A stretch of DNA of 64,000 nucleotides from Luteibacter sp. UNC138MFCol5.1 (GTDB taxonomy: Bacteria > Pseudomonadota > Gammaproteobacteria > Xanthomonadales > Rhodanobacteraceae), in assembly GCF_900110505.1 (NCBI RefSeq), contig NZ_FODZ01000004.1, positions 185,314 through 249,313 on the forward strand. The letters run 5' to 3'. Every line of letters starts with the position of its first letter. Position 1 is the stretch's first letter. The notes under the pieces were generated by a model. It was not told the DNA's origin. It was given only the letters and a program-made list of their open reading frames with translations, and did not search any database. The position numbers and the translations under genes are program-made. Positions 30,215 through 40,755 of the stretch are shown here, in pieces.

Positions 30215-31060
30215 ATGAGCGAATCGGCCGCCTTCGCGGACAACAGCCTCGGCGCATATCTGCGCGACCGCCGCACGAAGCTGGATCCCGCCGCCTTCGG
30301 TTTTTCACTGACGCGGCGGCGCACGCCGGGTCTGCGCCGCGAGGAGGTCGCGCAGCGCGCGAACGTCAGCGCGACCTGGTACACATGGCTCGAGCAGGGC
30401 CGTGGCGGCGCACCGTCCGCCGACGTGCTCGACCGCATCGCACGTGCGCTGATGCTCACGGACGTCGAACGGGAGCATCTGTTCCTGATCGGCCTGGGGC
30501 GCGCGCCGGACGTGCGCTATCGGGCGATCGACGGCGTGTCGCCGCGGCTCCAGCGCGTGCTCGACGCCCTCGAGCTGAGTCCCGCCATCGTCCGCACGGC
30601 CACCTGGGACGTCGTCGCCTGGAACCACGCCGCGGCCGCCGTGCTGACCGATTACGCGACGCTCGCGCCCAGGGAGCGCAACGTGCTGCGATTGATGTTC
30701 GGCCGTCCGGACGTCCGTGCGCGGCAGCCGGAATGGGAAAGCGTGGCGCGCTTCGTCGTCGCCTCGTTCCGGGCGGATGCCGCCCGGGTCGGCGCGGGCC
30801 GTGAGATGCAGGGTTTCGTGGACGAGATGTGCCGGCTCAGCCCCGAGTTCGCATCGATGTGGCGGGATCACGACGTGCGCGCGCAGGGTGAAGGCACGAA
30901 GGTGCTGCGTCACGGCGCGCTCGGCGACATCGCATTGGAATACTCGTCGTTCGCGGTGGACGGTCGGCCGGACCTGAGCATGGTCGTGTACAACGCGGCG
31001 TCGCCAGGCGACGCCGCGCGCATCCGCACGTTGATCGACGAAAAGCGTCAGGCGCGCTGA
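30215..31060 (+). CDS. XRE-family regulator with MmyB-like ligand domain
   Basis: A 281-residue regulator. The N-terminus (LGAYLRDRRTKLD, RTPGLRREEVAQRANVSATWY, TWLEQGRGGAPSADVLDRIA) is the HTH_31/XRE module of the MmyB family. The rest is the MmyB-like domain (NHAAAAVLTDYATL, FRADAAR, WRDHDVRAQGEGTKVLRH), thought to bind a hydrophobic ligand. Such genes are commonly divergent from a small oxidoreductase, as here. It overlaps the convergent aldo/keto reductase by 13 bp. Confidence 0.9.
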   Translation: MSESAAFADNSLGAYLRDRRTKLDPAAFGFSLTRRRTPGLRREEVAQRANVSATWYTWLEQGRGGAPSADVLDRIARALMLTDVEREHLFLIGLGRAPDVRYRAIDGVSPRLQRVLDALELSPAIVRTATWDVVAWNHAAAAVLTDYATLAPRERNVLRLMFGRPDVRARQPEWESVARFVVASFRADAARVGAGREMQGFVDEMCRLSPEFASMWRDHDVRAQGEGTKVLRHGALGDIALEYSSFAVDGRPDLSMVVYNAASPGDAARIRTLIDEKRQAR

Positions 31061-31917
31061 GCGATGCCGTCGAGCGTCGCCACCGCGTCGGCCGGAAGCG
31101 CGAGCTCCCCGGCCCGGAGGTTGTCCTGGAGGTGCGCCACCGACGACGTGCCCGGGATCAGCAGGATGTTCGGCGAGCGCTGCAGGAGCCACGCGAGGGC
31201 GACCTGCAAGGGGCTGGCGTCGAGCCGGCGCGCCACGTCGGAGAGGGCATCCGACTGCAGCGGGCTGAAACCGCCCAGCGGGAAGAACGGCACGTAGGCG
31301 ATGCCGTCCTTCGCCAGCGCGTCGATGAGATCGTCGTCGCCGCGGTGCGCCAGGTTGTACTGGTTCTGCACGCAGACGATCTCGCAGATGTCACGGCCCT
31401 CCGCCACCTGTGCGGGCGTCACGTTGCTCAGCCCGATGTGGCGCACCAGCCCCTGTTGCCGGAGTTCGGCGAGGACTTCGAGCTGTTGCCTGATCGAGCC
31501 CTCGGCCGGGCCGTGCACGTCGAACATGATGCGCAGGTTCACCACGGGCAGCGCATCCAGTCCGAGGTGGCGCAGGTTGTCATGGACGGCCGAGCGGAGC
31601 TCGTCGGGAGAATATGCCGGGAGCCACGCGGCCTTGTCGTCGCGGCGCGCGCCGATCTTCGTGCACAGGGTCAGGTCGTCGGGGTAGGGCGACAGGGCTT
31701 CGCGAATGATCTGGTTGGTGACGTGCGGGCCGTAGAAGTCGCTGGTGTCGATGTGGTTCACGCCGGCCTCGACCGCGGCGCGCAGGACGGCGACGGCGGC
31801 GGCGCGATCCTTCGGCGGGCCGAACACGCCGGGGCCGGCGAGCTGCATGGCGCCGTAGCCGAGACGGTTCACGGTGCGGTCGCCGAGGCGATAGGTGGTC
31901 TGCGATGCAATGGTCAT
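31048..31917 (-). CDS. Aldo/keto reductase
   Basis: A 289-residue AKR TIM-barrel. Tetrad residues: Asp in DTSDFYG with Tyr four on, Lys in TKIGAR, and His in VVNLRIMFDVHGP-like position. LSNVTPAQVAEG and PGTSSVAHLQDN form the NADPH-binding C-terminal loops. Start 31917 aligns with the family and lies just upstream of the divergent LysR gene across 95 bp with a perfect palindrome. Probably induced under LysR control. Confidence 0.9.
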   Translation of the reverse strand: MTIASQTTYRLGDRTVNRLGYGAMQLAGPGVFGPPKDRAAAVAVLRAAVEAGVNHIDTSDFYGPHVTNQIIREALSPYPDDLTLCTKIGARRDDKAAWLPAYSPDELRSAVHDNLRHLGLDALPVVNLRIMFDVHGPAEGSIRQQLEVLAELRQQGLVRHIGLSNVTPAQVAEGRDICEIVCVQNQYNLAHRGDDDLIDALAKDGIAYVPFFPLGGFSPLQSDALSDVARRLDASPLQVALAWLLQRSPNILLIPGTSSVAHLQDNLRAGELALPADAVATLDGIAQRA

Positions 31918-31983
31918 GATGGCATCTCTCGTTGGGGTGGGAGAACGATAGGCCCACCCGCGGCGTTCGATAACCCGGTACGA

Positions 31984-32002
31984 TCCGCACACGTTGTGCG
32001 GA
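31984..32002. promoter_or_regulatory. LysR operator, perfect palindrome TCCGCACA-CGT-TGTGCGGA
   Basis: Eight-bp perfect arms with a 3-nt spacer, 11 bp upstream of the LysR start and 67 bp from the divergent AKR start. Position and symmetry fit a LysR autoregulatory/activation site. Confidence 0.7.
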
Positions 32003-32012
32003 ATGGCGGACA

Positions 32013-32918
32013 ATGAAACTCGATCTGAATGACCTGAACGCGTTCGTCGTGGTGGCCCGGGCAGGTGGATTTCGCGAAGGCGCCCGGTTGAGCGGTGGCA
32101 GCGCGTCGGCGCTCAGCGAGGCCGTGCGACGCGTCGAGGCCCAGATGGGCGTGCGCCTGATGCACCGGACGACGCGGAGCGTCGCGCTGACCGAAGCGGG
32201 CCAGGGGCTGCTCGACCGGCTCGCCCCGGCGCTTGGCGAAGTGGAATCGGCCGTGGACGCCGTGAACCGCTACCGCGACCGTCCGGCCGGCACGCTGAAG
32301 CTCAACGTGCCGCTCAGCGCCGCCCGGCTCGTCCTGCCGGCGATCGTGTCGCCGTTCCTCGCCGCGTATCCGGACGTGCGCCTGGACGTCACCGTGGACG
32401 AGAGCTTCGTCGATGTCCTCGCCGCGGGGGCGGATGCCGGCATTCGTTACGACGAGCGGCTCGAACAGGACATGATCGCCGTGCCGATCGGGCCGCGGGT
32501 CCAACGCATGGTGGCTGCCGCGTCGCCGGCCTACCTCGCCGCGCATGGCCAACCGGCGCACCCGCGCGACCTGATCGGGCACGCGTGCCTTCGCGGCCGG
32601 TTCCCGAGCGGCAACAAGCCGCCGTGGGAGTTCGAACGCGACGGAGAGACCGTGGTCGTCGATCCCGGCGGCCCGTTGGTGGTCGGTCTCGGCGGTGCGG
32701 CCGATCTGGCGGTGGACGCGGCCATCGGGGGCACCGGCATCGTGTATCTGTTCGAGGACTGGCTCGCGCCACACCTGCGCAGCGGCGCGCTGGTTCCGGT
32801 GCTCGAGGACTGGTGGCCGGCCTTTCCGGGGCCGTACCTCTACTACCCAGGGCGGCGGCTGGTGCCGGGGCCTTTGAAGGCCTTCGTGGCCTTCGTTCGC
32901 GAACATGCGACGTCCTGA
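32013..32918 (+). CDS. LysR-family regulator (AKR-linked)
   Basis: A 301-residue LTTR. HTH: MKLDLNDLNAFVVVARAGGF with ARLSGGSASALSEAVRRVEA; the sensor half contains RGRFPSGNKPPWEFERDG, the same subgroup signature as the LysR at 28293. Divergent from the aldo/keto reductase at 31917 and convergent, 9 bp apart, with a third LysR gene. Likely activator of the reductase. Confidence 0.92.
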   Translation: MKLDLNDLNAFVVVARAGGFREGARLSGGSASALSEAVRRVEAQMGVRLMHRTTRSVALTEAGQGLLDRLAPALGEVESAVDAVNRYRDRPAGTLKLNVPLSAARLVLPAIVSPFLAAYPDVRLDVTVDESFVDVLAAGADAGIRYDERLEQDMIAVPIGPRVQRMVAAASPAYLAAHGQPAHPRDLIGHACLRGRFPSGNKPPWEFERDGETVVVDPGGPLVVGLGGAADLAVDAAIGGTGIVYLFEDWLAPHLRSGALVPVLEDWWPAFPGPYLYYPGRRLVPGPLKAFVAFVREHATS

Positions 32919-32927
32919 GTCACGCCG

Positions 32928-33845
32928 TCAGGGCCGCCAGGCTTCCTTCGACGGAATGCGTTCGGCGATGAAATCGACGAAGGCGCGAACGCGCGTGGCG
33001 AGGTGCTCGTGGCCGACGAAGACGGCGTGCACGACCTGCAGGTCGCCGGGGTTGTACCGCTCCAGCACCGGCACGAGGTGGCCGGCCTCGATGTCGCGCT
33101 CCACGTGGTAGGTCGACAGGCGTGCGATGCCAAGGCCCTCGAGCGCCATGCGGCGCATCGTCTCGCCGTTGTTCACCTGGAAGTTGCCGCGCACGGGGAT
33201 CGGCTTCTGCTGGCCGGAGTCCGGATCGAGGAACGGCCATTCGTGGAACGTCCTGCCCAGGTTGAAGGTGAGGCAATTGTGCCGGGCCAGGTCCGCCGGA
33301 ATCTCCGGCACGCCGTGGCGCTCGAGATACGAAGGCGAAGCGAACGCGATGAAGCGCGCTTCGCCGATGCGCCGCGCCTTGAGGCCGGAGTCGGGTAGCG
33401 CGCCCACGCGTATCGCCACGTCCGCGCGATGCTCGATGAGGTCCACCATGTTGTCGTTGAGCGAGAGGTCGAGCTCGACACGCGGGTACGCGGCGAGGAA
33501 GGCGGGCACCAGCGGCACGATCCGCCGGACGCCGAACGAGACGGACGCGTTGACCCGTAGCTTGCCCGAAGGCGTCGCCGCGCCACCATGGGCGACGAGC
33601 CGTTCCGCTTCGTCGATATCGGCCAGGACGCGCAACGCGCGCTCGTAATACGTGTCGCCTTCCGGCGTCAGCTGCAGCGTCCGCGTCGTGCGCACGATGA
33701 GGCGCGTGCCGAGACGCGCCTCCAGCCTCGCCACGATCTTGCTGATGGCGGATGGCGATAGACCAAAGCTTCGCGCCGCCGCGGCGAAACTGCCGGTCTG
33801 CACCACGCGCATGAAGGCTTCCATTTCCCCGGCCCGGTTGTCCAT
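32928..33845 (-). CDS. LysR-family regulator (third of the cluster)
   Basis: A 305-residue LTTR. HTH near residue 5-55 (MEAFMRVVQTGSFAAAARSF, LSPSAISKIVARLEARLG). Start 33845 (MDNRAGEME) is chosen for a GAGG site 7 nt upstream; a GTG four codons earlier is also possible. It is divergent from the aldo/keto reductase at 34040 across 194 bp and is a plausible controller of that gene and the OYE after it. Confidence 0.92.
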   Translation of the reverse strand: MDNRAGEMEAFMRVVQTGSFAAAARSFGLSPSAISKIVARLEARLGTRLIVRTTRTLQLTPEGDTYYERALRVLADIDEAERLVAHGGAATPSGKLRVNASVSFGVRRIVPLVPAFLAAYPRVELDLSLNDNMVDLIEHRADVAIRVGALPDSGLKARRIGEARFIAFASPSYLERHGVPEIPADLARHNCLTFNLGRTFHEWPFLDPDSGQQKPIPVRGNFQVNNGETMRRMALEGLGIARLSTYHVERDIEAGHLVPVLERYNPGDLQVVHAVFVGHEHLATRVRAFVDFIAERIPSKEAWRP

Positions 33846-34039
33846 GGCGTGCCTCACTCATGAAAAAAAGGAAAGAGTGTCTATACGGCCGGCGAGCTTG
33901 TGGCTCGGTCCTCCGCGTTTCATATTAGTCCGCATCGGGTCGCCGGGGCACGTTCGCCTCGCAGGCATTCGCGATCGCCAGTATCGAATGGCCGCACCGA
34001 GCGCCCACCGTCATACCTAACGTCATCATCGGAGCACCC

Positions 34040-35050
34040 ATGAGCATTCGTCAGTTCCTTCCCCACGGCCCCCTCGGCTTCGGCACGGCGCCGCTCGGCA
34101 ACATGTTCCGCGACATCCCCGAAGACGAGGCGCTGGCGACCGTCGACGCCGCCTGGGACGCGGGCACCCGCTTTTTCGATACCGCGCCCTTCTACGGCGC
34201 CGGTCTGGCGGAGATCCGTCTCGGCAAGGCGCTGGCGAAGCACAAGCGCGACGACTACGTGCTGGCCACCAAGGTCGGTCGCGTGATCCTCGACGAGGTC
34301 GACCCGAACCAGAAGCTGGGCCAGTCCGGGCAGCTGTTCGCCGCCGGTCTGCCGAACAAGGTGGTGAACGACTACTCGGAGAAGGGCACCATGCTCTCCA
34401 TCGAGGGCAGCCTCAAGCGCCTTGGCGTCGACCACATCGACTTCGTCTGGGTGCACGACGTGGCGCAGGATTTCTACAAGGACGAATGGCTGGCCATGTT
34501 CGAGTCGGCCCGCACCGGCGCGTTCCGCGCGCTCGATCGCCTGCGCGACGAAGGCGTGATCAAGGGCTGGGGCCTCGGCGTGAACAAGACCGAGCCGGTC
34601 GAGATCCTGCTCGGTCTCGACGCGCCGCGCCCCGATGCGACACTGCTCGCGGGCCGTTACACGTTGCTGGACCATGCGCACGCGCTGCAGCGCCTGATGC
34701 CTGCCGCGGCGGCGCAGGGCGTGGACATCGTCGTCGGCGGCCCGTACAGCTCCGGCATCCTCGCCGGCGGAAAGCACTTCGAATACGCCGAAGCCTCGCC
34801 CGAGATCATCGCGAAGGTCGAGAAGATCAAGGCGGCTGCCGAACGCTTCGGCGTGCCGATCAAGGCGGCCGCGCTGCAGTTCTCGCTGGCCAACCCGGCG
34901 GTTGCCGCGGTGATTCCGGGCGCGAGCAAGCCGGAGCGCATCCGCGAGGATCACGCCGCGCTCGCCGCGACCATCCCGGCCGACTTCTGGCGCGAACTCC
35001 GCGCGCAGGGTCTCGTCGCCCCGGACGCGCCGCTGCCGATCGACCGCTAA
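34040..35050 (+). CDS. Aldo/keto reductase (L-fucose/aldose dehydrogenase-like)
   Basis: A 336-residue AKR of the D-threo-aldose 1-dehydrogenase / pyridoxal dehydrogenase-like group. FFDTAPFYGAGLAEIRLGKA contains the catalytic Asp and Tyr, TKVGR the Lys, and VWVHD the His position. PGASKPERIREDHAAL is the NAD(P)-binding end. Preceded by GGAGCA. Likely co-transcribed with the OYE 86 bp downstream, which has its own ribosome site. Confidence 0.9.
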   Translation: MSIRQFLPHGPLGFGTAPLGNMFRDIPEDEALATVDAAWDAGTRFFDTAPFYGAGLAEIRLGKALAKHKRDDYVLATKVGRVILDEVDPNQKLGQSGQLFAAGLPNKVVNDYSEKGTMLSIEGSLKRLGVDHIDFVWVHDVAQDFYKDEWLAMFESARTGAFRALDRLRDEGVIKGWGLGVNKTEPVEILLGLDAPRPDATLLAGRYTLLDHAHALQRLMPAAAAQGVDIVVGGPYSSGILAGGKHFEYAEASPEIIAKVEKIKAAAERFGVPIKAAALQFSLANPAVAAVIPGASKPERIREDHAALAATIPADFWRELRAQGLVAPDAPLPIDR

Positions 35051-35136
35051 GTATCGCCAAGCGCCGGCACACCGTCATGGGCGAACCTGTGACGGTGTCC
35101 CCAAGCTCCCTCGCACTCATCCTCCAGGAGTCTCCC

Positions 35137-36297
35137 ATGGCGCATCCCGCGCTGTTCAAACCGCTTCGCGTCCGCAATCTCGAACTCGCCAACCGCATCG
35201 TGATCGCGCCCATGTGCCAGTACTCGGCCGAGGACGGCCGCATGACCGACTGGCACCACATCCACCTCGGCCAGCTCGCCATGTCGGGCGCCGCGCTGCT
35301 GACGATCGAGGCCAGCGCCGTGCTGCCGGAAGGCCGCATCACCTGGGGCGACGTCGGCCTGTATGACGACGCCACCGAAGAGGCGATGCGCGTCACGCTG
35401 GAAAGCGTGCGCCGCTGGTCGGACGCCGTCGTCGGCATCCAGCTCGGTCACGCCGGTCGCAAGGCCTCGACCGAAGTGCCGTGGGCCGGCGGCCATCAGA
35501 TCGCACCGGACGATGCGCATGGCTGGCAGACCGTCGCGCCGTCCGCGATTCCGTTCGATCCGGGCACGCACGCTCCGGTCGCGCTCGATCGCGACGGCAT
35601 GGTGCGCATTCGTGACGCCTTCGCAGCCGCCGCGAAGCGCGCCGCGCGCATCGGCCTCGATTTCGTGCAGATCCATGCCGCGCACGGTTACCTGCTGCAC
35701 CAGTTCCTCTCGCCGCTGTCGAACCAGCGCACGGACGAATACGGCGGCTCGCTCGAGAACCGCATGCGCTTCCCGCTCGAAGTGTTCGATGCCGTGCGCG
35801 CGGCGTTCCCGGCCGATCGGGCGGTGACGGTCCGCGTCTCGGCGACCGACTGGGTCGAGAGCGGCTGGGATCTCGAGCAGACCCTCGCGTTCTCGAAAGC
35901 GCTCGAGGCGCGCGGCGTCGACGCCATCCACGTGTCGACCGGCGGCCTCCATCCGGCGCAGAAGATTCCCGTGGGGCCGAGCTACCAGGTGCCGTTCGCG
36001 CGCGCAGTGAAGCAGGCGGTGTCCGTGCCGGTGGTGGCGGTCGGCCTCATCACGAGTCCCGAGCAGGCCGAAGCGATCGTCGCGACCGGCGACGCGGATC
36101 TGATCGCCCTTGCCCGCACCGTGCTCTACGACCCGCGCTGGCCGTGGCATGCCGCGGCCGAGCTGGGCGCCACCCTGCGCGCACCGAAACAGTACCTGCG
36201 CTCGCAGCCGTCGAAGCACCGTCACCTGTTCGGCGTCGACGGTCCGGTCGGCCCGACGCCGACCTGGGTGCGCGATGACGACGGCGCGTATCGCTGA
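35137..36297 (+). CDS. NADH:flavin oxidoreductase, Old Yellow Enzyme (YqjM-like)
   Basis: A 386-residue FMN enzyme that reduces activated C=C bonds and nitro groups. The N-terminal APMCQYS places Cys27 at the flavin-redox-tuning position of the thermophilic-like (YqjM) class. [30 protein letters not shown] and YGGSLENR are OYE signatures. Start 35137 follows CAGGAG; the frame is open far upstream because of high GC, but that reading is antisense-like noise over the AKR. Part of the redox cluster. Confidence 0.93.
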   Translation: MAHPALFKPLRVRNLELANRIVIAPMCQYSAEDGRMTDWHHIHLGQLAMSGAALLTIEASAVLPEGRITWGDVGLYDDATEEAMRVTLESVRRWSDAVVGIQLGHAGRKASTEVPWAGGHQIAPDDAHGWQTVAPSAIPFDPGTHAPVALDRDGMVRIRDAFAAAAKRAARIGLDFVQIHAAHGYLLHQFLSPLSNQRTDEYGGSLENRMRFPLEVFDAVRAAFPADRAVTVRVSATDWVESGWDLEQTLAFSKALEARGVDAIHVSTGGLHPAQKIPVGPSYQVPFARAVKQAVSVPVVAVGLITSPEQAEAIVATGDADLIALARTVLYDPRWPWHAAAELGATLRAPKQYLRSQPSKHRHLFGVDGPVGPTPTWVRDDDGAYR

Positions 36298-36351
36298 GCT
36301 GCCGACGACGTAGACAGGAGCGCGCCTTGCGCGTGACATCGTTCGAGGCCT

Positions 36352-36383
36352 CACCCTGGAGCCGGCGCGCCAGCTCCAGGGTG
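36352..36383. terminator. Hairpin downstream of OYE
   Basis: CACCCTGGAG (36352-36361) pairs exactly with CTCCAGGGTG (36374-36383). No T tract follows, so it is a stem-loop of uncertain function, perhaps part of the adjoining REP block. Confidence 0.4.
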
Positions 36384-36387
36384 GTGG

Positions 36388-36429
36388 CGAAGAGCTGTCG
36401 CGCGCTTCGGCGCGCTCCTACCTCGCGAC
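36388..36429. repeat. REP element
   Basis: AGAGCTGTCGCGCGC-TTCG-GCGCGCTCCTAC followed by CTCGCGACC: same hairpin core and CTAC tail as the element at 27315. It fills most of the 224-bp gap between the OYE and DUF1348 genes together with the hairpin before it. Confidence 0.7.
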
Positions 36430-36521
36430 CGCGCGCCGAGGCGTCGCCGCATTACGGAATTGTGCAAGCCTCCCCGGAGGCGTGTCGCTACCATCGGACG
36501 CCCGTCACTGGAGTTCCGGCC

Positions 36522-36983
36522 ATGGCCGCACCGTTTCCGCCTTTCACCCACGAAACCGCCGTGCAGAAGGTTCGCCTCGCCGAGGACGGCTGGAACAGCC
36601 GGAATCCGGAGAAGGTGTCGCTGGCGTACAGCCCGGACAGCCAATGGCGCAATCGCGCCGAGTTCGCGACCGGGCGCGAGGAGATCGTCGCCTTCCTGAC
36701 CCGCAAGTGGCAGAAGGAGCACGAATACCGCCTGATCAAGGAGCTCTGGGCGTTTACCGGCGATCGCATCGCCGTCCGTTTCGCCTATGAATGGCACGAC
36801 GACAGCGGCAACTGGTTCCGGTCGTACGGCAACGAGAACTGGGAATTCGACGAGAAGGGCGAGATGCACCACCGCTATGCGTGCATCAACGATCTTCCCA
36901 TCAAGGAAAGCGAGCGCAAGTTCCACTGGCCGCAGGGTCGTCGTCCCGACGATCATCCGGGTCTCTCCGATCTCGGCCTCTGA
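36522..36983 (+). CDS. DUF1348 family protein (NTF2-like)
   Basis: A 153-residue protein of the DUF1348/SnoaL-like fold: [50 protein letters not shown] and [20 protein letters not shown] are characteristic. No catalytic role is established for this family. Start 36522 fits it well; the longer reading begins in the REP block. It precedes tag by 77 bp on the same strand. Confidence 0.87.
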   Translation: MAAPFPPFTHETAVQKVRLAEDGWNSRNPEKVSLAYSPDSQWRNRAEFATGREEIVAFLTRKWQKEHEYRLIKELWAFTGDRIAVRFAYEWHDDSGNWFRSYGNENWEFDEKGEMHHRYACINDLPIKESERKFHWPQGRRPDDHPGLSDLGL

Positions 36984-37060
36984 CGCCCGTCGCAAGAAAG
37001 GGATGGCGCGGCGATCGATGACGCGTGATCATGGCCGACCGACGGTTGGACACGACGATC

Positions 37061-37612
37061 ATGAGCAAGGAACCGAAGCGCTGCGCCTGGGCCGGTAGCG
37101 ACCCGCTGTACACGGCGTACCACGACGCCGAGTGGGGCGTGCCGCTGCACGATTCGCGCATGCTCTGGGAACAGCTGATGCTCGAAGGCTTCCAGGCCGG
37201 GCTCTCGTGGATCACCATCCTGCGCAAGCGCGAGAACTTCCGGGATGCGTTCAAGGGATTCGATCCCGCCCGGGTCGCGCGTTTCGGCGAGAAGGACATC
37301 GCCCGGCTGCTCGACAACGCCGGCATCATCCGCTCGCGCGCGAAGATCGAGGCCACCATCAACGGGGCTCGCATCTACGAAGCCATGCGAGAGCGCGGCG
37401 AAGACTTCGACGCGTATTGCTGGTCGTTCACGGACGGCAAGGTCATCCGCGGCGACGGGCGCAGCGTTCCGGCACAGACGCCGTTATCGGTGACGATTTC
37501 GAAAGACCTCAAGAAGCGCGGCTTCAAGTTCGTGGGTCCCACGATCACGTACGCCTGGATGCAGGCGGTAGGGATCGTCGACGACCACGCCCTCGGGTGC
37601 TTCCGGCGCTAG
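37061..37612 (+). CDS. tag: DNA-3-methyladenine glycosylase I (Tag)
   Basis: Excises 3-methyladenine from alkylated DNA to start base-excision repair. The N-terminal CAWAGSDPLYTAYHDAEWG has the zinc-ligand Cys and the Tyr-x-x-His-Asp-x-Glu-Trp signature; LSWITILRKRENFRDAF and FVGPTITYAWMQAVG, and the C-terminal zinc ligand DDHALGC are also there. Start 37061 gives 183 residues, like E. coli Tag; earlier in-frame starts (GTG 37025, ATG 37031) are less like the family. Confidence 0.93.
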   Translation: MSKEPKRCAWAGSDPLYTAYHDAEWGVPLHDSRMLWEQLMLEGFQAGLSWITILRKRENFRDAFKGFDPARVARFGEKDIARLLDNAGIIRSRAKIEATINGARIYEAMRERGEDFDAYCWSFTDGKVIRGDGRSVPAQTPLSVTISKDLKKRGFKFVGPTITYAWMQAVGIVDDHALGCFRR

Positions 37613-37643
37613 CGCGCCCATCGACGGCGCCGGAGTGCCGTAG

Positions 37644-38997
<1,354 letters not shown>

Positions 38998-39001
<4 letters not shown>

Positions 39002-39855
39002 GGTCCGTGACTATAGCCGATCGGTCCGGCGTGTTCGCGGAGCATCGAGAGCACCTCGGCCGCGTCGCCGGCGAAGCGGCGGATGGCGCGGTCCAGGTTC
39101 GGCTGGCGTCCGCGTTCGAGGTCGCGTTCCAGGGTCAGACCGGTGCGCGCGAGATCGCTGGCTTCCGCCATGCCGAGCGCCCCGGAGACCCGGTGCAGCC
39201 AGGCCTGGAGTTCGTCCGCGCCGGGGCGGGAGAGCAGGGCGTCGAGCTCGGCGAGATCGCGCGTGAGCGCATGGTCGAGCGCGACGATCACTTCGCGCAG
39301 CGCGGCGTCGCCGCCAAGGGTCGTACGCAGGGCCTCCACGTCGATACACGGGGACGGGCGGGGCAGATCGAACCCGAGCTCGACGATGGCACGGTGGCCG
39401 ATGTCGTCGCCGGTCTCCGTGTGCACGACACCGCCGAGCGCCGCGACCTGCGCCGACGCCTCGCGCAGGCGACGGTCGTCCGGCACCGGCGAGGTCTGCT
39501 CGTCCGCCACGGTGAAGTGCAGGATCTGCGATCCGCTGCCGTCTCCGACGACGTCGACATGCAGCGCGACGCGCCACGTTCGCCGCTCCAGCGCACGATC
39601 GAGCAGCAGGCGCAGGGCGTTGCCGAGCGGGCCGAAATCGCCTTCGAGATCGGGAGCCAGCGCAGGGTCGACCTCGAGCTCAAGCCGCATGCCGCGGGCA
39701 CGCGCTTCCGCCGCGTAATGCCGCCCGAGCCGCGCGAGGAGTTCGGGCAGGCTGGCACTCGCGCTTAAGCGCGTGCGGAAGCCGATCGCACGCACGGCGG
39801 AGCGTATGCGGACGATGCGCCGGCGTAGTGGCATCGGAAGTCGCGATGTGCTCAA
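38998..39855 (-). CDS. Hpt-domain protein with degenerate histidine-kinase ATPase-like domain
   Basis: A 285-residue protein whose C-terminal 115 residues form an Hpt four-helix domain with the phosphorylatable histidine at H221 (LHRVSGALGMAE). Residues 40-165 look like a decayed HATPase fold (GPLGNALRLLLDRALE in N-box position, GGVVHTETGD), without a clear G1/G2 ATP box, so it probably transfers phosphate and does not bind ATP. It is divergent from an RcsB-like response regulator across 71 bp, recalling RcsD/RcsB. The start is TTG (39855); ATG at 39834 is an alternative. Confidence 0.72.
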
Positions 39856-39926
39856 CTCAGGCCCCCGTCGACGGTGCCCCAGACCCGCCCGCCGCGGACT
39901 GGACAGGCAGGATAAGGATGAATCGC

Positions 39927-40565
39927 ATGGTCTACCGCGTCATGCTGGCGGACGATCACCCGGTGGTATTGAAGGGACTCGGCCTGGCGCTCGCGAGGAA
40001 CGCGCTGGCGACGGTGGTCGGCGAGGCGCAGTCGCCCGAGGAACTGCTGGCGATGCTCGAATGCACGCCGTGCGACGCCGTCATCACGGATTTCAGCATG
40101 CCGGGGCTCGGGCACGACGGACTGGCGCTCTTGCGCGAGTTGCGCCGCCTCTACCCGGACCTCCCCGTGATGGTCATCACGACGCTCGCCAACCCGGCGC
40201 TGTATCGGGAGATCATGGGCACGGGCGTGCTCGGGCTGATCGGAAAATCGGGCGACGCGCGGGAGATTCCCGAAGCGCTGGTGCAGATCGTTTCGAACCA
40301 TGTCTACCTGGGTGCCTCCGTACGCGAAGTGATCGGCGCGCCGCAGCGCGAACCGATCGGAAAGTCGGGCACGCTGGCGGACCTGTCGCCGCGCGAGCTC
40401 AAGATCCTGCGGCTGTTCGCCGCCGGGAACAGTGTGACGGACATCGCCCGGGCGACGGGCCGCGGTCTGTCCACCGTCAGTCAGCAGAAGAAGAACGCCA
40501 TGCGCAAGCTGGGGCTGGAGACCGAGGCCGAGATCTTCGAGTACATCGATCGCCTGCGTCTGTAG
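39927..40565 (+). CDS. RcsB-like response regulator (REC + LuxR HTH)
   Basis: A 212-residue regulator. The receiver domain has DDHP, phospho-acceptor Asp in VITDFSMPG, and TT/K (VMVITTLANP, IGKSGDA). The LuxR-type HTH TVSQQKKNAMRKLGLE resembles RcsB closely at the recognition helix. Start 39927 follows AAGGA at 8 nt; ATG at 39918 is an alternative. It faces the Hpt gene, suggesting an Rcs-type phosphorelay output, though no hybrid kinase is in the window. Confidence 0.88.
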   Translation: MVYRVMLADDHPVVLKGLGLALARNALATVVGEAQSPEELLAMLECTPCDAVITDFSMPGLGHDGLALLRELRRLYPDLPVMVITTLANPALYREIMGTGVLGLIGKSGDAREIPEALVQIVSNHVYLGASVREVIGAPQREPIGKSGTLADLSPRELKILRLFAAGNSVTDIARATGRGLSTVSQQKKNAMRKLGLETEAEIFEYIDRLRL

Positions 40566-40674
40566 TCCGTTTCCTCGACCTGGGTCACGATAACCATGCC
40601 GGGCGCCCGCGGACATGGAAGAAATCGGAAAACGCGTCGTATGCTTGGGGGCCGGGCGCGCCGTGCACGCGCGC

Positions 40675-40707
40675 TTGACAACCGTGGCCGGTCGCCCGGC
40701 CTACAAT
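40675..40707 (+). promoter_or_regulatory. Putative pgm promoter
   Basis: TTGACA (40675-40680) and TACAAT (40702-40707) are both near-perfect hexamers but are 21 bp apart, longer than the usual 17. The pair lies about 50 bp upstream of pgm in an otherwise empty 190-bp intergenic region. Confidence 0.4.
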
Positions 40708-40755
40708 GCCGCGCCCGGCGCGAAGCCCGAACAAGAGCACGAGGAGTAACCATCG

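Noticed and set aside
34486..36297. 603-codon reading that would fuse AKR-strand DNA to the OYE
   Set aside because: The N-terminal 217 codons are Arg-rich shadow over the AKR; the OYE has its own ribosome site at 35137.
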